The position numbers were made by a program, and so were the translations under genes. A model generated the notes under the pieces. The model was not told where the DNA came from. It did no database searches and saw only the letters and a program-made list of their open reading frames with translations. A stretch of DNA of 64,000 nucleotides from Lachnospiraceae bacterium KGMB03038 (GTDB taxonomy: Bacteria; Bacillota; Clostridia; Lachnospirales; Lachnospiraceae): the NCBI GenBank assembly GCA_007361935.1, contig CP041667.1, positions 2,632,501-2,696,500 of the forward strand, in the 5' to 3' direction. Of this stretch, positions 33,383 through 41,902 are shown one piece after another. How positions within the stretch are numbered: the first letter of the stretch is position 1; each line of letters begins with the position of its first letter.

Positions 33383-35208
33383 AATGTTTCTCTGCCTCCC
33401 TTAAATATTCCGTATCCGAAGTGATCACAACGCAGACAGCGGGATGCCTCCTGCTTCGCCTCTTTCTCCGTCATACATTTTTCCACGCCTTCAAAATCAT
33501 GGACTCTCTCACACGCTTCACGCTCTGTCATATTGACTCTTCCACAAGGGCTCCTGTCATCCAGGCGGGGCTCCGGAATCTCCACATCACAGGAGATCTC
33601 ATGGTGATACCCCAGATACTCATCAATATTGGCTGCCACCACTTTCGCCGCCGCGATCGCCTTGATCACAGAAGCAGGGCCGCTGGCACAGTCGCCTCCC
33701 GCAAATACTCCCGGCATATTCTCAAAGGTTCCGGTACTTTCTGTCACAATCTTTCCTCTTGCCACAGGAATTCCCGCTTCCTCGAAATGGCGGGTCTCGA
33801 TATTCTGTCCAATCGCCACGATCAAAACATCGCATGGAATATAAATATCTTCTTCTCCCGTTGGCTTGATGCTTGCTCTTCCATCTTTAATAGCGCTTAC
33901 CATCTGAGGTGTCACATAAATACCTTTCACATGGCCGTTTTCATCCACATCGATGGCGGAAGGCGCTTTTAAGGTCTGCAGCTCGATCCCCTCTGCCACC
34001 GCTCCATCTATCTCACCTGGCAGGGCCGTCATATCCGCCACACGCCGGCGGTACACGATGCTGACCTTGGAAGCTCCAAGGCGCTTGGCTGTACGGACAG
34101 CGTCCATAGAAACATTTCCTCCGCCGATGACCGCTACCTGCTTCCCTGTCAGATCCAGGATCTGTTCTTTCCCGACATTTCTCAAGAATTGGACGGCAGA
34201 GATCACACCTTGCGCATCTTCTCCTTCCAGTCCCAGCTTTTTATCCGTGCTGGCGCCGATCGTGATCAAAACCGCGTCATATTCCTCACGCAGCTCCTGG
34301 ATTGAAATGTCCTCTCCAATCTTCAGTCCGTGCTTCACATCCACACCTGTCTTCAAGATCGCGTTGATATCCTCATCCAGACGTTCCTTAGGAAGACGAT
34401 AGTTGGGAATTCCATACCGGAGCATTCCGCCAAGCTTCGGCAGCATCTCATAAACGGTCGCCTGATGGCCCATCAGCTGCAGATAATAGGCCGCGCTAAG
34501 ACCTCCTGGGCCTCCGCCAAGGACCGCCACTTTCTTACCTGTCTTCGGCGCGCATTCAGGCGGGTCCACCTCGCCGGCGAAATCCGCCGCGACCCGCTTC
34601 AAACCGCGGATATTTACGGAATCGTCCACCATATTTCTGCGGCATCTGGCTTCACACGGATGTTCACAGATAAATCCGCAAGTCGTTGGAAATGGATTAT
34701 CCTTGCGGATTAAACGAATTGCGTCCGCGTAACGCCCTTCCCCAACCAAAGCCACATACCCAGGGATATCCACATGAGCGGGACATAATGACACACAGGA
34801 TACGGGCTGGTTATAACTGCAAGTACAGCGTCCGTTCTGAATATGTTCGATGTAATCATCCCGGTACCCAATCAGCCCCTTATAGACCATATTGGCCGCT
34901 TCATACCCCACTGCGCAGTCCGCCGTTTCCATGACGGAAAGCGCTGTTTCTTCCATCACGTCTAAAGTCTCCATTGTTGCCCTTCCGTCCAGGACGTCTT
35001 TGATCAGATGATTTAGCTGTCCAAGACCGATCCGGCACGGCACACATTTCCCACACGTCTGAGCATGGCACAGTTCCAGAAATGCCCGCGCCATATCCAC
35101 TGGACATAAGCCCGGCGGACTAGATTCGATCCTCTTTTCCAGGTCCTTATACAGGCCCTCCATGACGATCCTCGCCCGTTTTGGGGAATCAATCTCCAAC
35201 CTGCTCAT
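33376..35208 (-). CDS. NuoF C-terminal/GltD-like flavoprotein partner of the hydrogenase
   Basis: A fused flavoprotein of 610 aa. Residues about 35-125 hold a NuoF-like iron-sulfur region (CGKCVPCRIG plus a distal Cys) without the FMN/NADH domain of NuoF. A GltD-type module follows: an N-terminal Cys-rich ferredoxin-like region (SCVSLCPAHVDIPGYV, CGFICEHPCEARCRR), FAD motif VAVLGGGPGGLSAA near 230, NAD(P) motif VAVIGGGNVSMDA near 365, and FAGGDCASGPASVIKAI. It should pass electrons between NAD(P)H and the hydrogenase clusters. A C-terminal CLRCDHFG adds a possible cluster ligand set. AGGAAGG precedes the ATG. Confidence 0.9.
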   Translation of the reverse strand: MSRLEIDSPKRARIVMEGLYKDLEKRIESSPPGLCPVDMARAFLELCHAQTCGKCVPCRIGLGQLNHLIKDVLDGRATMETLDVMEETALSVMETADCAVGYEAANMVYKGLIGYRDDYIEHIQNGRCTCSYNQPVSCVSLCPAHVDIPGYVALVGEGRYADAIRLIRKDNPFPTTCGFICEHPCEARCRRNMVDDSVNIRGLKRVAADFAGEVDPPECAPKTGKKVAVLGGGPGGLSAAYYLQLMGHQATVYEMLPKLGGMLRYGIPNYRLPKERLDEDINAILKTGVDVKHGLKIGEDISIQELREEYDAVLITIGASTDKKLGLEGEDAQGVISAVQFLRNVGKEQILDLTGKQVAVIGGGNVSMDAVRTAKRLGASKVSIVYRRRVADMTALPGEIDGAVAEGIELQTLKAPSAIDVDENGHVKGIYVTPQMVSAIKDGRASIKPTGEEDIYIPCDVLIVAIGQNIETRHFEEAGIPVARGKIVTESTGTFENMPGVFAGGDCASGPASVIKAIAAAKVVAANIDEYLGYHHEISCDVEIPEPRLDDRSPCGRVNMTEREACERVHDFEGVEKCMTEKEAKQEASRCLRCDHFGYGIFKGGRETLW

Positions 35209-35333
35209 TACATACCTTCCTCTCTTTCATATAAATTGTCGTCACCTATGACACACTTTTTTTATTATAACATTTCTACAAAAAAAAGGAAGAAAATTGC
35301 CGAAAGTAGATTATTTAACACAAAAAGTTCCGC

Positions 35334-35392
35334 CATAGGGAAGATTGGAAGGAATTCATGCTTGCATGAAATTCCGGCCAGTCTTCCCTATG
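35334..35392. repeat. Large hairpin-forming inverted repeat
   Basis: CATAGGGAAGATTGG and CCAGTCTTCCCTATG are outer arms; GGAATTCATGC and GCATGAAATTCC are inner arms around TT. Together they form a 59-bp imperfect palindrome. It lies in the 264-bp gap between the small membrane-protein gene and the hydrogenase flavoprotein, next to a GC-rich tract with GAGCGGAGCGTCCGC. There is no T-tract, so it is not a standard terminator. Confidence 0.6.
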
Positions 35393-35472
35393 AGCGGAGC
35401 GTCCGCATATGAGCAAAGCAGCGGCGGCAGCCGCGGGCAAGCCCGGACGGGCGGGCTTTGCGAATGGCGTAC

Positions 35473-35880
35473 TTATCTTTCCATCCCGCTTAAATCATCC
35501 GACTGGTACAGTCCCCACCAATATAGAAGCGGGATAATAATATCCACTACTGCTGTAAACCCAAACAATCCCAGCATCGCCGTCTGGACCAGAGATACAA
35601 TCACCAGCAGGCTGTAGATTCCTATGAAGATCACTGCCCATCTTCTGGATCTTCCGCTGATTCCTACGATCCCCGCCCCCACGCTGCTGATACAGCTTAT
35701 GATGGATATGACCAGATTCAAAGGCGTCATGGTTTCCGTAAGCAGACTCATATCCATGCCTTCTATCGCTTCCAGCTTGGGAAGCATGGCGTAGCTGAAA
35801 CCTGTGCCGATCAATCCCAGTACTCCCAGGATGATGAAGATGACAGACATTACTTTTAATAAACGTTTTGGTTGAAACAT
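35473..35880 (-). CDS. Small membrane protein, unknown
   Basis: A 135-aa protein with four predicted transmembrane helices (around residues 10-32, 48-72, 80-100 and 104-124) and a short tail. No known family was recognised. It lies 29 bp after the MacB-like permease gene on the same strand, so it is probably the last gene of that exporter operon and could be an accessory subunit. Confidence 0.75.
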   Translation of the reverse strand: MFQPKRLLKVMSVIFIILGVLGLIGTGFSYAMLPKLEAIEGMDMSLLTETMTPLNLVISIISCISSVGAGIVGISGRSRRWAVIFIGIYSLLVIVSLVQTAMLGLFGFTAVVDIIIPLLYWWGLYQSDDLSGMER

Positions 35881-35909
35881 GACTTTTCCTCCTTCTCATT
35901 CTTAGATTT

Positions 35910-37145
35910 TTATAATTGCCTCAACGCCTCTATGGGACTCATCCGTGCTGCCTTCCGCGCCGGATAAATTCCAAATACGATCCCGATCCCGCAGGAAAAA
36001 CAGGTAGCAAAGATCACTGCCGCAGGTGAAAGCCGGGCTGACAAGCCTCCGATCTCAAGGGCCGAGATCAATCCCGCGATCCCGGCGCCCAGCAGGATTC
36101 CAATGAGTCCTCCAATGCCGGATATAATTGCAGATTCACACAGAAATTGGGCGATCACAGAGGACGTCTTTGCTCCCAGGGCCTTGCGGATGCCAATCTC
36201 TCTGGTACGTTCTGTAACAGACACCAGCATGATATTCATCACCCCAATTCCTCCTACCAAGAGAGAAATTCCTGCTACAAACGCCACAAACGCGGTTACT
36301 CCGTCCATGATACTGCCCATGGCTTCTGTCATATCCATAGGCTGCTGCTTGATAAACAATTCCTCCCCTTCATTCATATGGCGGGAGTTCAGAATCTGCA
36401 CGGCGGATTTAGCCACCTGGTTTTCCTTGGATCCTTCCGCCAGGTATAACGTCAGTGATGAGAAATTCTCCGGCTCTTCTCCCCAGTTCTCAGACACGGT
36501 ATAAGGCACTTCCAGAAAGACCGGCATTTCCATTCCAAACATCGCCATCGCCTCTTCATTGGCCGCCATAACCTCTGGGTCCTGATCCCTTACCCCCTTT
36601 ACCTGAAGCGTCTGTATACGATCCTCGATCTGAAGATCCAGTTCCATGCCTATGATATCCTCTGTTCCAAATAAATAGAGCGCGCTCCCTTTGTCCACCA
36701 CGCAGGAGGATGATCCATTTTCCACATCATCCCCAGTGAAATAAGTTCCGCGGATGACCGGATATTGCAGAGGATTGTATTCTTCATCCGGTGTTGTCAG
36801 CGTAAGATATGCGTCAAAACTCCCTTTTCGGGTTTCTACTGTTCCTGCCGCCTGGGTACTGTTTGCCACTCCGCTCACTTGATCCCCCAGCTGTTCTTTT
36901 AATGCCTGCACATCCTCCCAGGTAATAAGCTGGGTATTGACGCTTTTCTCCGGATCTGTCATTACCACAACACTCTTTGTCTCCGTACTGGACATAACAT
37001 CCGCCTTCAGCCCGCTTCCGATAGAGACGATCGTGATCACCGAAGATATACCGATAATGATCCCAAGCATAGTCAGGAAGGAACGGCCCTTATTTTCACG
37101 TATATTGTAGAGAGCCATTTTTACATATTCTCCAAACTGTCCCAT
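35910..37145 (-). CDS. MacB-type ABC permease
   Basis: A 411-aa permease. The N-terminal helix near residue 20-40 has RSFLTMLGIIIGISSVITIVSIG, typical of MacB, followed by an extracellular domain of about 220 residues and three C-terminal helices with RTREIGIRKALGAK between the first two. The ATG at 37145 was chosen over an 11-codon longer frame because AAGGAGTGAT precedes it. Together with the adaptor and ATPase encoded upstream it forms a tripartite-like exporter. Confidence 0.92.
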   Translation of the reverse strand: MGQFGEYVKMALYNIRENKGRSFLTMLGIIIGISSVITIVSIGSGLKADVMSSTETKSVVVMTDPEKSVNTQLITWEDVQALKEQLGDQVSGVANSTQAAGTVETRKGSFDAYLTLTTPDEEYNPLQYPVIRGTYFTGDDVENGSSSCVVDKGSALYLFGTEDIIGMELDLQIEDRIQTLQVKGVRDQDPEVMAANEEAMAMFGMEMPVFLEVPYTVSENWGEEPENFSSLTLYLAEGSKENQVAKSAVQILNSRHMNEGEELFIKQQPMDMTEAMGSIMDGVTAFVAFVAGISLLVGGIGVMNIMLVSVTERTREIGIRKALGAKTSSVIAQFLCESAIISGIGGLIGILLGAGIAGLISALEIGGLSARLSPAAVIFATCFSCGIGIVFGIYPARKAARMSPIEALRQL

Positions 37146-37149
37146 GGGA

Positions 37150-38733
37150 TCACTCCTTTTCTGTATCTTGGGGGACACCTGTTGCCTTCATTCCTTCCCT
37201 CACATTTCCGGAAACATCGGAAATCACTTCGTCCCCTTCCTTCAGTCCATCCAGGATCTCTACGCTGCTGTCAGAGGCTATCCCAAGCTCTACCGCCTGC
37301 CTTTTTACTTCTCCGCCTCGGATCACATACACAAAATCTCCTTCTGTAGATGTATTGACCACCTCGTTGGGAAGATACGGAACATCCTTTTTTTCTGCTA
37401 CCATCATGGTGACTTTTGCTCCTACCCCAACGCAGATTTCTTCATCTGGATTGCTTATACTTACATCCGCATGGATAACGGAACTTCCCTTTTCATTCGT
37501 CAGCGCGATCTTATCCACGGATTCCAAGCTGCCTTGATATGTATTTTTCCCAATCGTGATCTTAGCGCTGTTTCCTTCTACCAGATTGTCAAAATCGTTG
37601 GCCGGCACTTCCAGCCTCACCTTTACGTCTTGATTGCTCACCAGCGTAAATAATTCTCCGCCCTGGACTGCTGTACTTCCCTCCAATACTTTTACATCAG
37701 AAATGATACCGTCATATTCTGCTTTTATACCTTCCCGTCCCTTCTTTAGAAGTTCCTCCGTGCCAAGCTGAGCCAATTCCGCCAGATTCTCGGATACCTC
37801 CATATTTTTCCTCTGACCGCTGGTAAGGCCTGTATCTGCCGCGGCGGCTCCCATGCTATTTTCAAGCTCACTCAGACTAGCCTGCAAAGCTTCCAGTTCC
37901 TGCTGTGCGGCCGTGAGTTTTTCCGCCGCGGCGCCTCCCCCCGCGCCGCTTAAGCTTTCCATCTGACTTTCCAGGGATCGATAGGCTTGTTCCAGGCTGC
38001 TGATCTGATCGGTAGCGTCCTGAGCGGCAGCAAGAAGCTCCTGGATCTTATCCGTATTAGACGGGTCTGTTTCATCTAATTTCTCCAGCTGGCGTTCCGC
38101 GTTTTCTTTTACTGCCTTCTGCTCTGACTGCTTATTCAGATTTTCCTGCATCTTTTTTCTAAGATCCGCTATCTTGGACGCGTTTTGAGACGCCTGACTG
38201 GATTCAGAAGCCGCTTGTTTCTCCAGGCTGCTGATCTGTGCTTGCTTATCTTGGATCTGTTTCTTTACCTGGTCTATAGAATCTGCCGTCTGCGCTTTCC
38301 CCGCGGCGGCAGCCTGTGCCGCCCTTCCGCTCTGCTCTGCGGCGTCTTGATTGGTATATTTCGCCGCTAATACATTTAATTCCGACTGCTGGTTGTCTCT
38401 CTCCAGGTTCGTCACATCGAAGGCAACCAGAAGATCTCCCTTCTTAACCGCGCTTCCAACTTTAGCGGTACATTGTTTTACAGGAGCATTTACCGGCGAA
38501 TAGAACACCTTTGTCCGCTGACTCTCCACCGTCCCGGAAGCAAGGTAGGTCTGCCGGATATCTCCACGCTCTACAGTGACTACTGTAAGCTGTTCTGTCC
38601 CTTCTCCTGCGGATAATCGTGATACAATAAAAAATATCAGCACGACACATGCTAAAATAGGTAAAATGATCCATCCCGGCAGCTTTTTCCTATTTGTCTC
38701 ATCATTTACGTCCTGTTTTCTTGTCCTGAACAT
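37150..38733 (-). CDS. MacA/HlyD-type membrane fusion protein
   Basis: A 527-aa adaptor anchored by one N-terminal helix (about residues 19-38). A lipoyl-like half-motif (SPVNAPVKQC) precedes a long coiled-coil hairpin from about 120 to 310, rich in Gln, Ala and Glu, then the second lipoyl half (KAEYDGIISDVKVLEG) and beta-barrel and membrane-proximal domains. In Gram-positives such proteins bridge an ABC exporter and the wall. It ends 4 bp before the permease start. Confidence 0.9.
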   Translation of the reverse strand: MFRTRKQDVNDETNRKKLPGWIILPILACVVLIFFIVSRLSAGEGTEQLTVVTVERGDIRQTYLASGTVESQRTKVFYSPVNAPVKQCTAKVGSAVKKGDLLVAFDVTNLERDNQQSELNVLAAKYTNQDAAEQSGRAAQAAAAGKAQTADSIDQVKKQIQDKQAQISSLEKQAASESSQASQNASKIADLRKKMQENLNKQSEQKAVKENAERQLEKLDETDPSNTDKIQELLAAAQDATDQISSLEQAYRSLESQMESLSGAGGGAAAEKLTAAQQELEALQASLSELENSMGAAAADTGLTSGQRKNMEVSENLAELAQLGTEELLKKGREGIKAEYDGIISDVKVLEGSTAVQGGELFTLVSNQDVKVRLEVPANDFDNLVEGNSAKITIGKNTYQGSLESVDKIALTNEKGSSVIHADVSISNPDEEICVGVGAKVTMMVAEKKDVPYLPNEVVNTSTEGDFVYVIRGGEVKRQAVELGIASDSSVEILDGLKEGDEVISDVSGNVREGMKATGVPQDTEKE

Positions 38734-38781
38734 GTTCTCTTTCCTCCCCGCTTTTATTCCTGTTTCTCTCTTTTTTCTGTT

Positions 38782-39471
38782 TTACGCTTTGTTTCTATAT
38801 TCTTCCTGGATCTTCCCGTCCTGAATACAGATTACCCGGTGAGCTTGTTTGGCGATATCCGGGTCATGGGTAATGATAATAACAGTTCTTCCTGTTTTAT
38901 GTAATTCTTTCAAAATATCCAGAATCTCTCCTGTCGTCCGCGAATCCAGATTTCCGGTAGGCTCATCCGCCAGGATCAAAGGCGGACGGGCGGCCAGAGC
39001 CCGCGCCACTGCGACTCTTTGCTGTTGTCCTCCAGACATTTGAGAAGGCTTATGATACATTCTTGCTCCCAGGCCGACCATTTCCAAAGCTTTCCTGGCT
39101 GTTTCCTTTCTCTTTCTCCTCTCCATGCCTCTGTAGATCAAAGGAAGCTCTACATTGCCCGCCGCGTCCAGATTATGAATCAGATTAAACCCTTGGAAAA
39201 TAAACCCGATCTCCCGATTGCGGATCTCTGACAACCTGTCATCCGAAAGCCTCGATACATCCTTTCCTTTCAGATAATACCGTCCGGAAGTAGGTATATC
39301 CAGACATCCCAGAATATTCATCAAGGTTGACTTTCCTGAACCGGAATGTCCTATGATCGCTGCAAATTCTCCTTCCGAAACCGTAAGACTGACCCCGTCC
39401 AGAGCGCGGATCTCATTTTCGCCCGGATGATAGATTTTATAAACATCTTCGATTCGAATTAATTCCTCCAT
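38782..39471 (-). CDS. MacB-type ABC ATP-binding protein
   Basis: A 229-aa ATPase. Walker A GHSGSGKST, Q-loop FQGFNLIHNL, signature QMSGGQQQRVAVARALAARP, Walker B ILADEPTGNLDS and H-loop IITHDPDIA. It closely resembles LolD/MacB ATPases. It is the first gene of the exporter operon with adaptor, permease and a small membrane protein following. The gene is divergent from the PrdA-like orphan. Confidence 0.94.
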   Translation of the reverse strand: MEELIRIEDVYKIYHPGENEIRALDGVSLTVSEGEFAAIIGHSGSGKSTLMNILGCLDIPTSGRYYLKGKDVSRLSDDRLSEIRNREIGFIFQGFNLIHNLDAAGNVELPLIYRGMERRKRKETARKALEMVGLGARMYHKPSQMSGGQQQRVAVARALAARPPLILADEPTGNLDSRTTGEILDILKELHKTGRTVIIITHDPDIAKQAHRVICIQDGKIQEEYRNKA

Positions 39472-39619
39472 AAAATCCCCTTCTGTATTTTTGTTCTATT
39501 ATACTAAGCGCTTAATACAAATATACTGCAAAAGATTTCAAAAAGCAAGTCAAATTTTAATCTCCATTTTTATTTATCGGTATTATCTATAAATCCCACT
39601 CAGACATGCTAAAAATAGA

Positions 39620-39649
39620 TTGGTCTTTTCCCGCGCAAAAATCTATACT
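39620..39649 (+). promoter_or_regulatory. Promoter of the PrdA-like orphan
   Basis: TTGGTC (39620-39625), an 18-bp spacer and TATACT (39644-39649), 40 bp before the start codon. A sigma-54 type -24/-12 element was looked for and not found. Confidence 0.55.
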
Positions 39650-39688
39650 ATATCTAGATCATTATTTCATCATAAGGAGGATATAGAA

Positions 39689-40105
39689 ATGTCAATTACA
39701 TCTGAAACCGCAAAAGAACATGCAAACGATCCAGCTGTATTATGCTGCCGGGCCGAAGAAGGGATCACGATCGAACCTGCCAATCTGGAAGATCCGTCTA
39801 TTTTCGATGAACTGGTAGATTCTGGTCTTCTTTCTCTTGATGGATGTCTCACGATTTCTCAAGTTCTTGGAGCCACCCTCACTAAGACCAGCGATTCTCT
39901 CTGTCCACTGACACCGGATAATGTATCTGGGTTCAAGGAGGCGGCCGACAGTGCCGAGGAAACGGAAAAAGCTGAAGACAGCGCGCCGGCGGCAGCTACC
40001 ATTACTGATATCAGAGCAGACGGCGCGGTAACAACAATCCGAGGCGGAAAAGTTGTTATTTCTATCAAGGAAGGAAAAGACATTTATCTTGAACTGCCAA
40101 TTTAG
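39689..40105 (+). CDS. Orphan protein like the N-terminal domain of D-proline reductase PrdA
   Basis: This 138-aa protein starts MSITSETAKEHANDPAVLCC, continues with NLEDPSIFDELVDSGLL and QVLGATLTKT, has an acidic/Ala-rich linker, and ends IKEGKDIYLELPI. From memory this matches the first 140 or so residues of PrdA, the proprotein of D-proline reductase; PrdA would go on for several hundred more residues including the pyruvoyl-forming Cys. Here the frame ends at TAG and a strong terminator follows within 60 bp, while the promoter and AAGGAGG site are intact. It thus looks like a stand-alone gene. The prdD/prdE genes lie 24 kb away. Function unknown. Confidence 0.7.
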   Translation: MSITSETAKEHANDPAVLCCRAEEGITIEPANLEDPSIFDELVDSGLLSLDGCLTISQVLGATLTKTSDSLCPLTPDNVSGFKEAADSAEETEKAEDSAPAAATITDIRADGAVTTIRGGKVVISIKEGKDIYLELPI

Positions 40106-40159
40106 TTAGACGATGTTATCTTCATTCACATATTGTTTCCATATTTAAATTTTCTCCGA

Positions 40160-40200
40160 AAATATGGCCGCCGCCTGTAAAACAAGCGGCGGCCATATTT
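40160..40200 (+). terminator. Terminator of the PrdA-like orphan
   Basis: AAATATGGCCGCCGC and GCGGCGGCCATATTT form a perfect 15-bp stem around an 11-nt loop. Confidence 0.85.
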
Positions 40201-40222
40201 CGTATAGAGCTTACATGTATTC

Positions 40223-40252
40223 AAAAAAGGACATACGATTGCGTATGTCCTT
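40223..40252 (-). terminator. Terminator of the ribosomal protein operon
   Basis: AAGGACATACG and CGTATGTCCTT form an 11-bp stem with a 4-nt loop; TTTTTT follows on the minus strand. It lies 28 bp after rplQ. Confidence 0.85.
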
Positions 40253-40279
40253 CTGTAAATCTGTTTATGACCCTCTATA

Positions 40280-40816
40280 CTATACAAGTTCGATCAGAAC
40301 TTCCATCGCGGCATCGCCCTTTCTCTGGCCGATCTTCACGATTCTGGTATATCCGCCCTGACGGTTCTCATATTTAGGCGCGATCTCGTCAAACAATTTT
40401 GCCACAAGATCTACCTGTTTTGTATTTTTCTTTCTTCCAGCCGCTGCCGCAGGTACGTCTTTCACTGGATACAGCACCTTTAACATCTGGCGGCGAGCGT
40501 GAAGTCTGCTTGGAAGATCCTTCTTGATCGTTTTCTCTTCCTCGTCATATACGGTTACTTTCTTTCCGTCTACGACTTCTTTTACTCTCTTACCGTCTTT
40601 GTCCTTGCGGGCCACTTTAGCTTTTACAGTAACTTCTTCGAAGTTATCCTTCTCTTTTACTGCCAGCGCGATCAGCTTTTCAGTGATCTTGCGGATTTCT
40701 TTTGCCTTTGCCTCTGTGGTTCTGATCTTGCCATGATTGATCAGAGCAGTTACCTGGTTTCTCAACAATGCTTTTCTCTGGCTTGATGTTCTGCCGAGTT
40801 TTCTATATTTTGCCAT
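40280..40816 (-). CDS. rplQ: Ribosomal protein L17, long form
   Basis: This 50S subunit protein lies near the peptide exit tunnel. The N-terminus (YRKLGRTSSQRKALLRNQ) and C-terminus (NRQGGYTRIVKIGQRKGDAA, ending IELV) are standard L17. At 178 aa it is about 50-60 residues longer than most, because of a charged insertion around residues 58-125 (EEVTVKAKVARKDKDGK through DVPAAAAGRKK). Last gene of the operon, 96 bp after rpoA; the gap contains a TTTGCCG/CGGCAAA hairpin. Confidence 0.95.
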   Translation of the reverse strand: MAKYRKLGRTSSQRKALLRNQVTALINHGKIRTTEAKAKEIRKITEKLIALAVKEKDNFEEVTVKAKVARKDKDGKRVKEVVDGKKVTVYDEEEKTIKKDLPSRLHARRQMLKVLYPVKDVPAAAAGRKKNTKQVDLVAKLFDEIAPKYENRQGGYTRIVKIGQRKGDAAMEVLIELV

Positions 40817-40912
40817 TTCTTAATCCTCCATTATTTTACACTTGGTTATGCATCTTCGGGCTTACTAGCCAAATGCATTTGCCGTGCTCTTCGGTCTTAC
40901 CGGCAAATCTTT

Positions 40913-41881
40913 TTATTCCTCGCCTTTGCTTAAGGACAATCCCAATTCATCCAGCTTCGCCAGAACTTCCTCCAGGGATTTACGTCCCAGATTCCGCACC
41001 TTCATCATATCTTCCGGTGTCCGGTTTGTCAGCTCTTCCACTGTATTGATTCCGGCTCTCTTCAGGCAGTTATATGAGCGGACAGACAATTCCAGTTCAT
41101 CAATGCTCATCTCGAGCACTTTCTCCTTCTCATCGTCTTCCTTCTCGATCATTACCTCTGCCGCCTGCGCGACCTCTGACAGATCGATAAAGAGTCTCAA
41201 ATGCTCACTCAGTACCTTTGCGGCCAGACTCACCGCCTCATCCGGGCAGAGAGTTCCGTTAGTGTATACGTCTAACGTCAATTTGTCAAAATCAGTGATC
41301 TGACCCACACGGGTATTCTCAACTGTAAGATTAACGCGCTCCACCGGAGTATAAATAGAATCAATTGGAATTACAGCGATTGGTAATTCGTCGTTTTTAT
41401 TCTTCTCAGAACTTACATAGCCTCTTCCATTCGTGATGGTCAGCTCCATGTAAAGTTTGCTGTCTGCCCCGCCGTTCAATGTTGCGATAACGGTTTCAGG
41501 ATTCATGATCTCAATGTCCTGATCCACCTGGATGTCTGCCGCTGTGACCACGCCTTCTCCTTCAAACTCGATATAAGCCGTCTTAGGCTCATCGGTGTCG
41601 GAGCTGTTCTTGATCGCAAGAGACTTCAGGTTCATGATGATCTCTGTAACATCTTCTTTCACCCCAGGAATCGAGCTGAATTCATGCAGCACCCCGTCAA
41701 TCTTTACCTGACTGATCGCCGTTCCCGGCAGAGAGGAAAGCATGATTCTTCTGAGGGAATTACCTAATGTTGTACCATAACCCCTCTCCAGAGGCTCTAC
41801 AACAAATCTCCCATATTTCTTATCTTCTGAAATCTCGGTTATTTCAATATTTGGTTTATTAAAATCAAACACTAGGTCCAC
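40913..41881 (-). CDS. rpoA: RNA polymerase alpha subunit
   Basis: A 322-aa scaffold for RNA polymerase assembly. The N-terminal dimerisation domain contains RGYGTTLGNSLRRIMLSSLPG; an acidic linker near residue 240 leads to the C-terminal domain (ELSVRSYNCLKRAGINTVEELTNR, then VRNLGRKSLEEV) that contacts promoter UP elements and activators. It follows rpsD by 21 bp, the usual alpha-operon order. Confidence 0.98.
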   Translation of the reverse strand: MDLVFDFNKPNIEITEISEDKKYGRFVVEPLERGYGTTLGNSLRRIMLSSLPGTAISQVKIDGVLHEFSSIPGVKEDVTEIIMNLKSLAIKNSSDTDEPKTAYIEFEGEGVVTAADIQVDQDIEIMNPETVIATLNGGADSKLYMELTITNGRGYVSSEKNKNDELPIAVIPIDSIYTPVERVNLTVENTRVGQITDFDKLTLDVYTNGTLCPDEAVSLAAKVLSEHLRLFIDLSEVAQAAEVMIEKEDDEKEKVLEMSIDELELSVRSYNCLKRAGINTVEELTNRTPEDMMKVRNLGRKSLEEVLAKLDELGLSLSKGEE

Positions 41882-41902
41882 CTCCTGTGGTGTTGCGGGT
41901 TA

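Noticed and set aside
35209..35330. Rex operator before the hydrogenase flavoprotein
   Set aside because: TTAACAC and TGTGTCA strings occur but do not form the required inverted repeat.
35495..35899. 134-codon minus-strand frame overlapping the small membrane protein
   Set aside because: Alternate frame of the 135-aa membrane protein, with His-rich, shadow-like composition.
39472..39688. Sigma-54 promoter before the PrdA-like orphan
   Set aside because: A GG/GC pair near 39621-39636 has 11 instead of 10 bp spacing; a sigma-A type promoter fits better.
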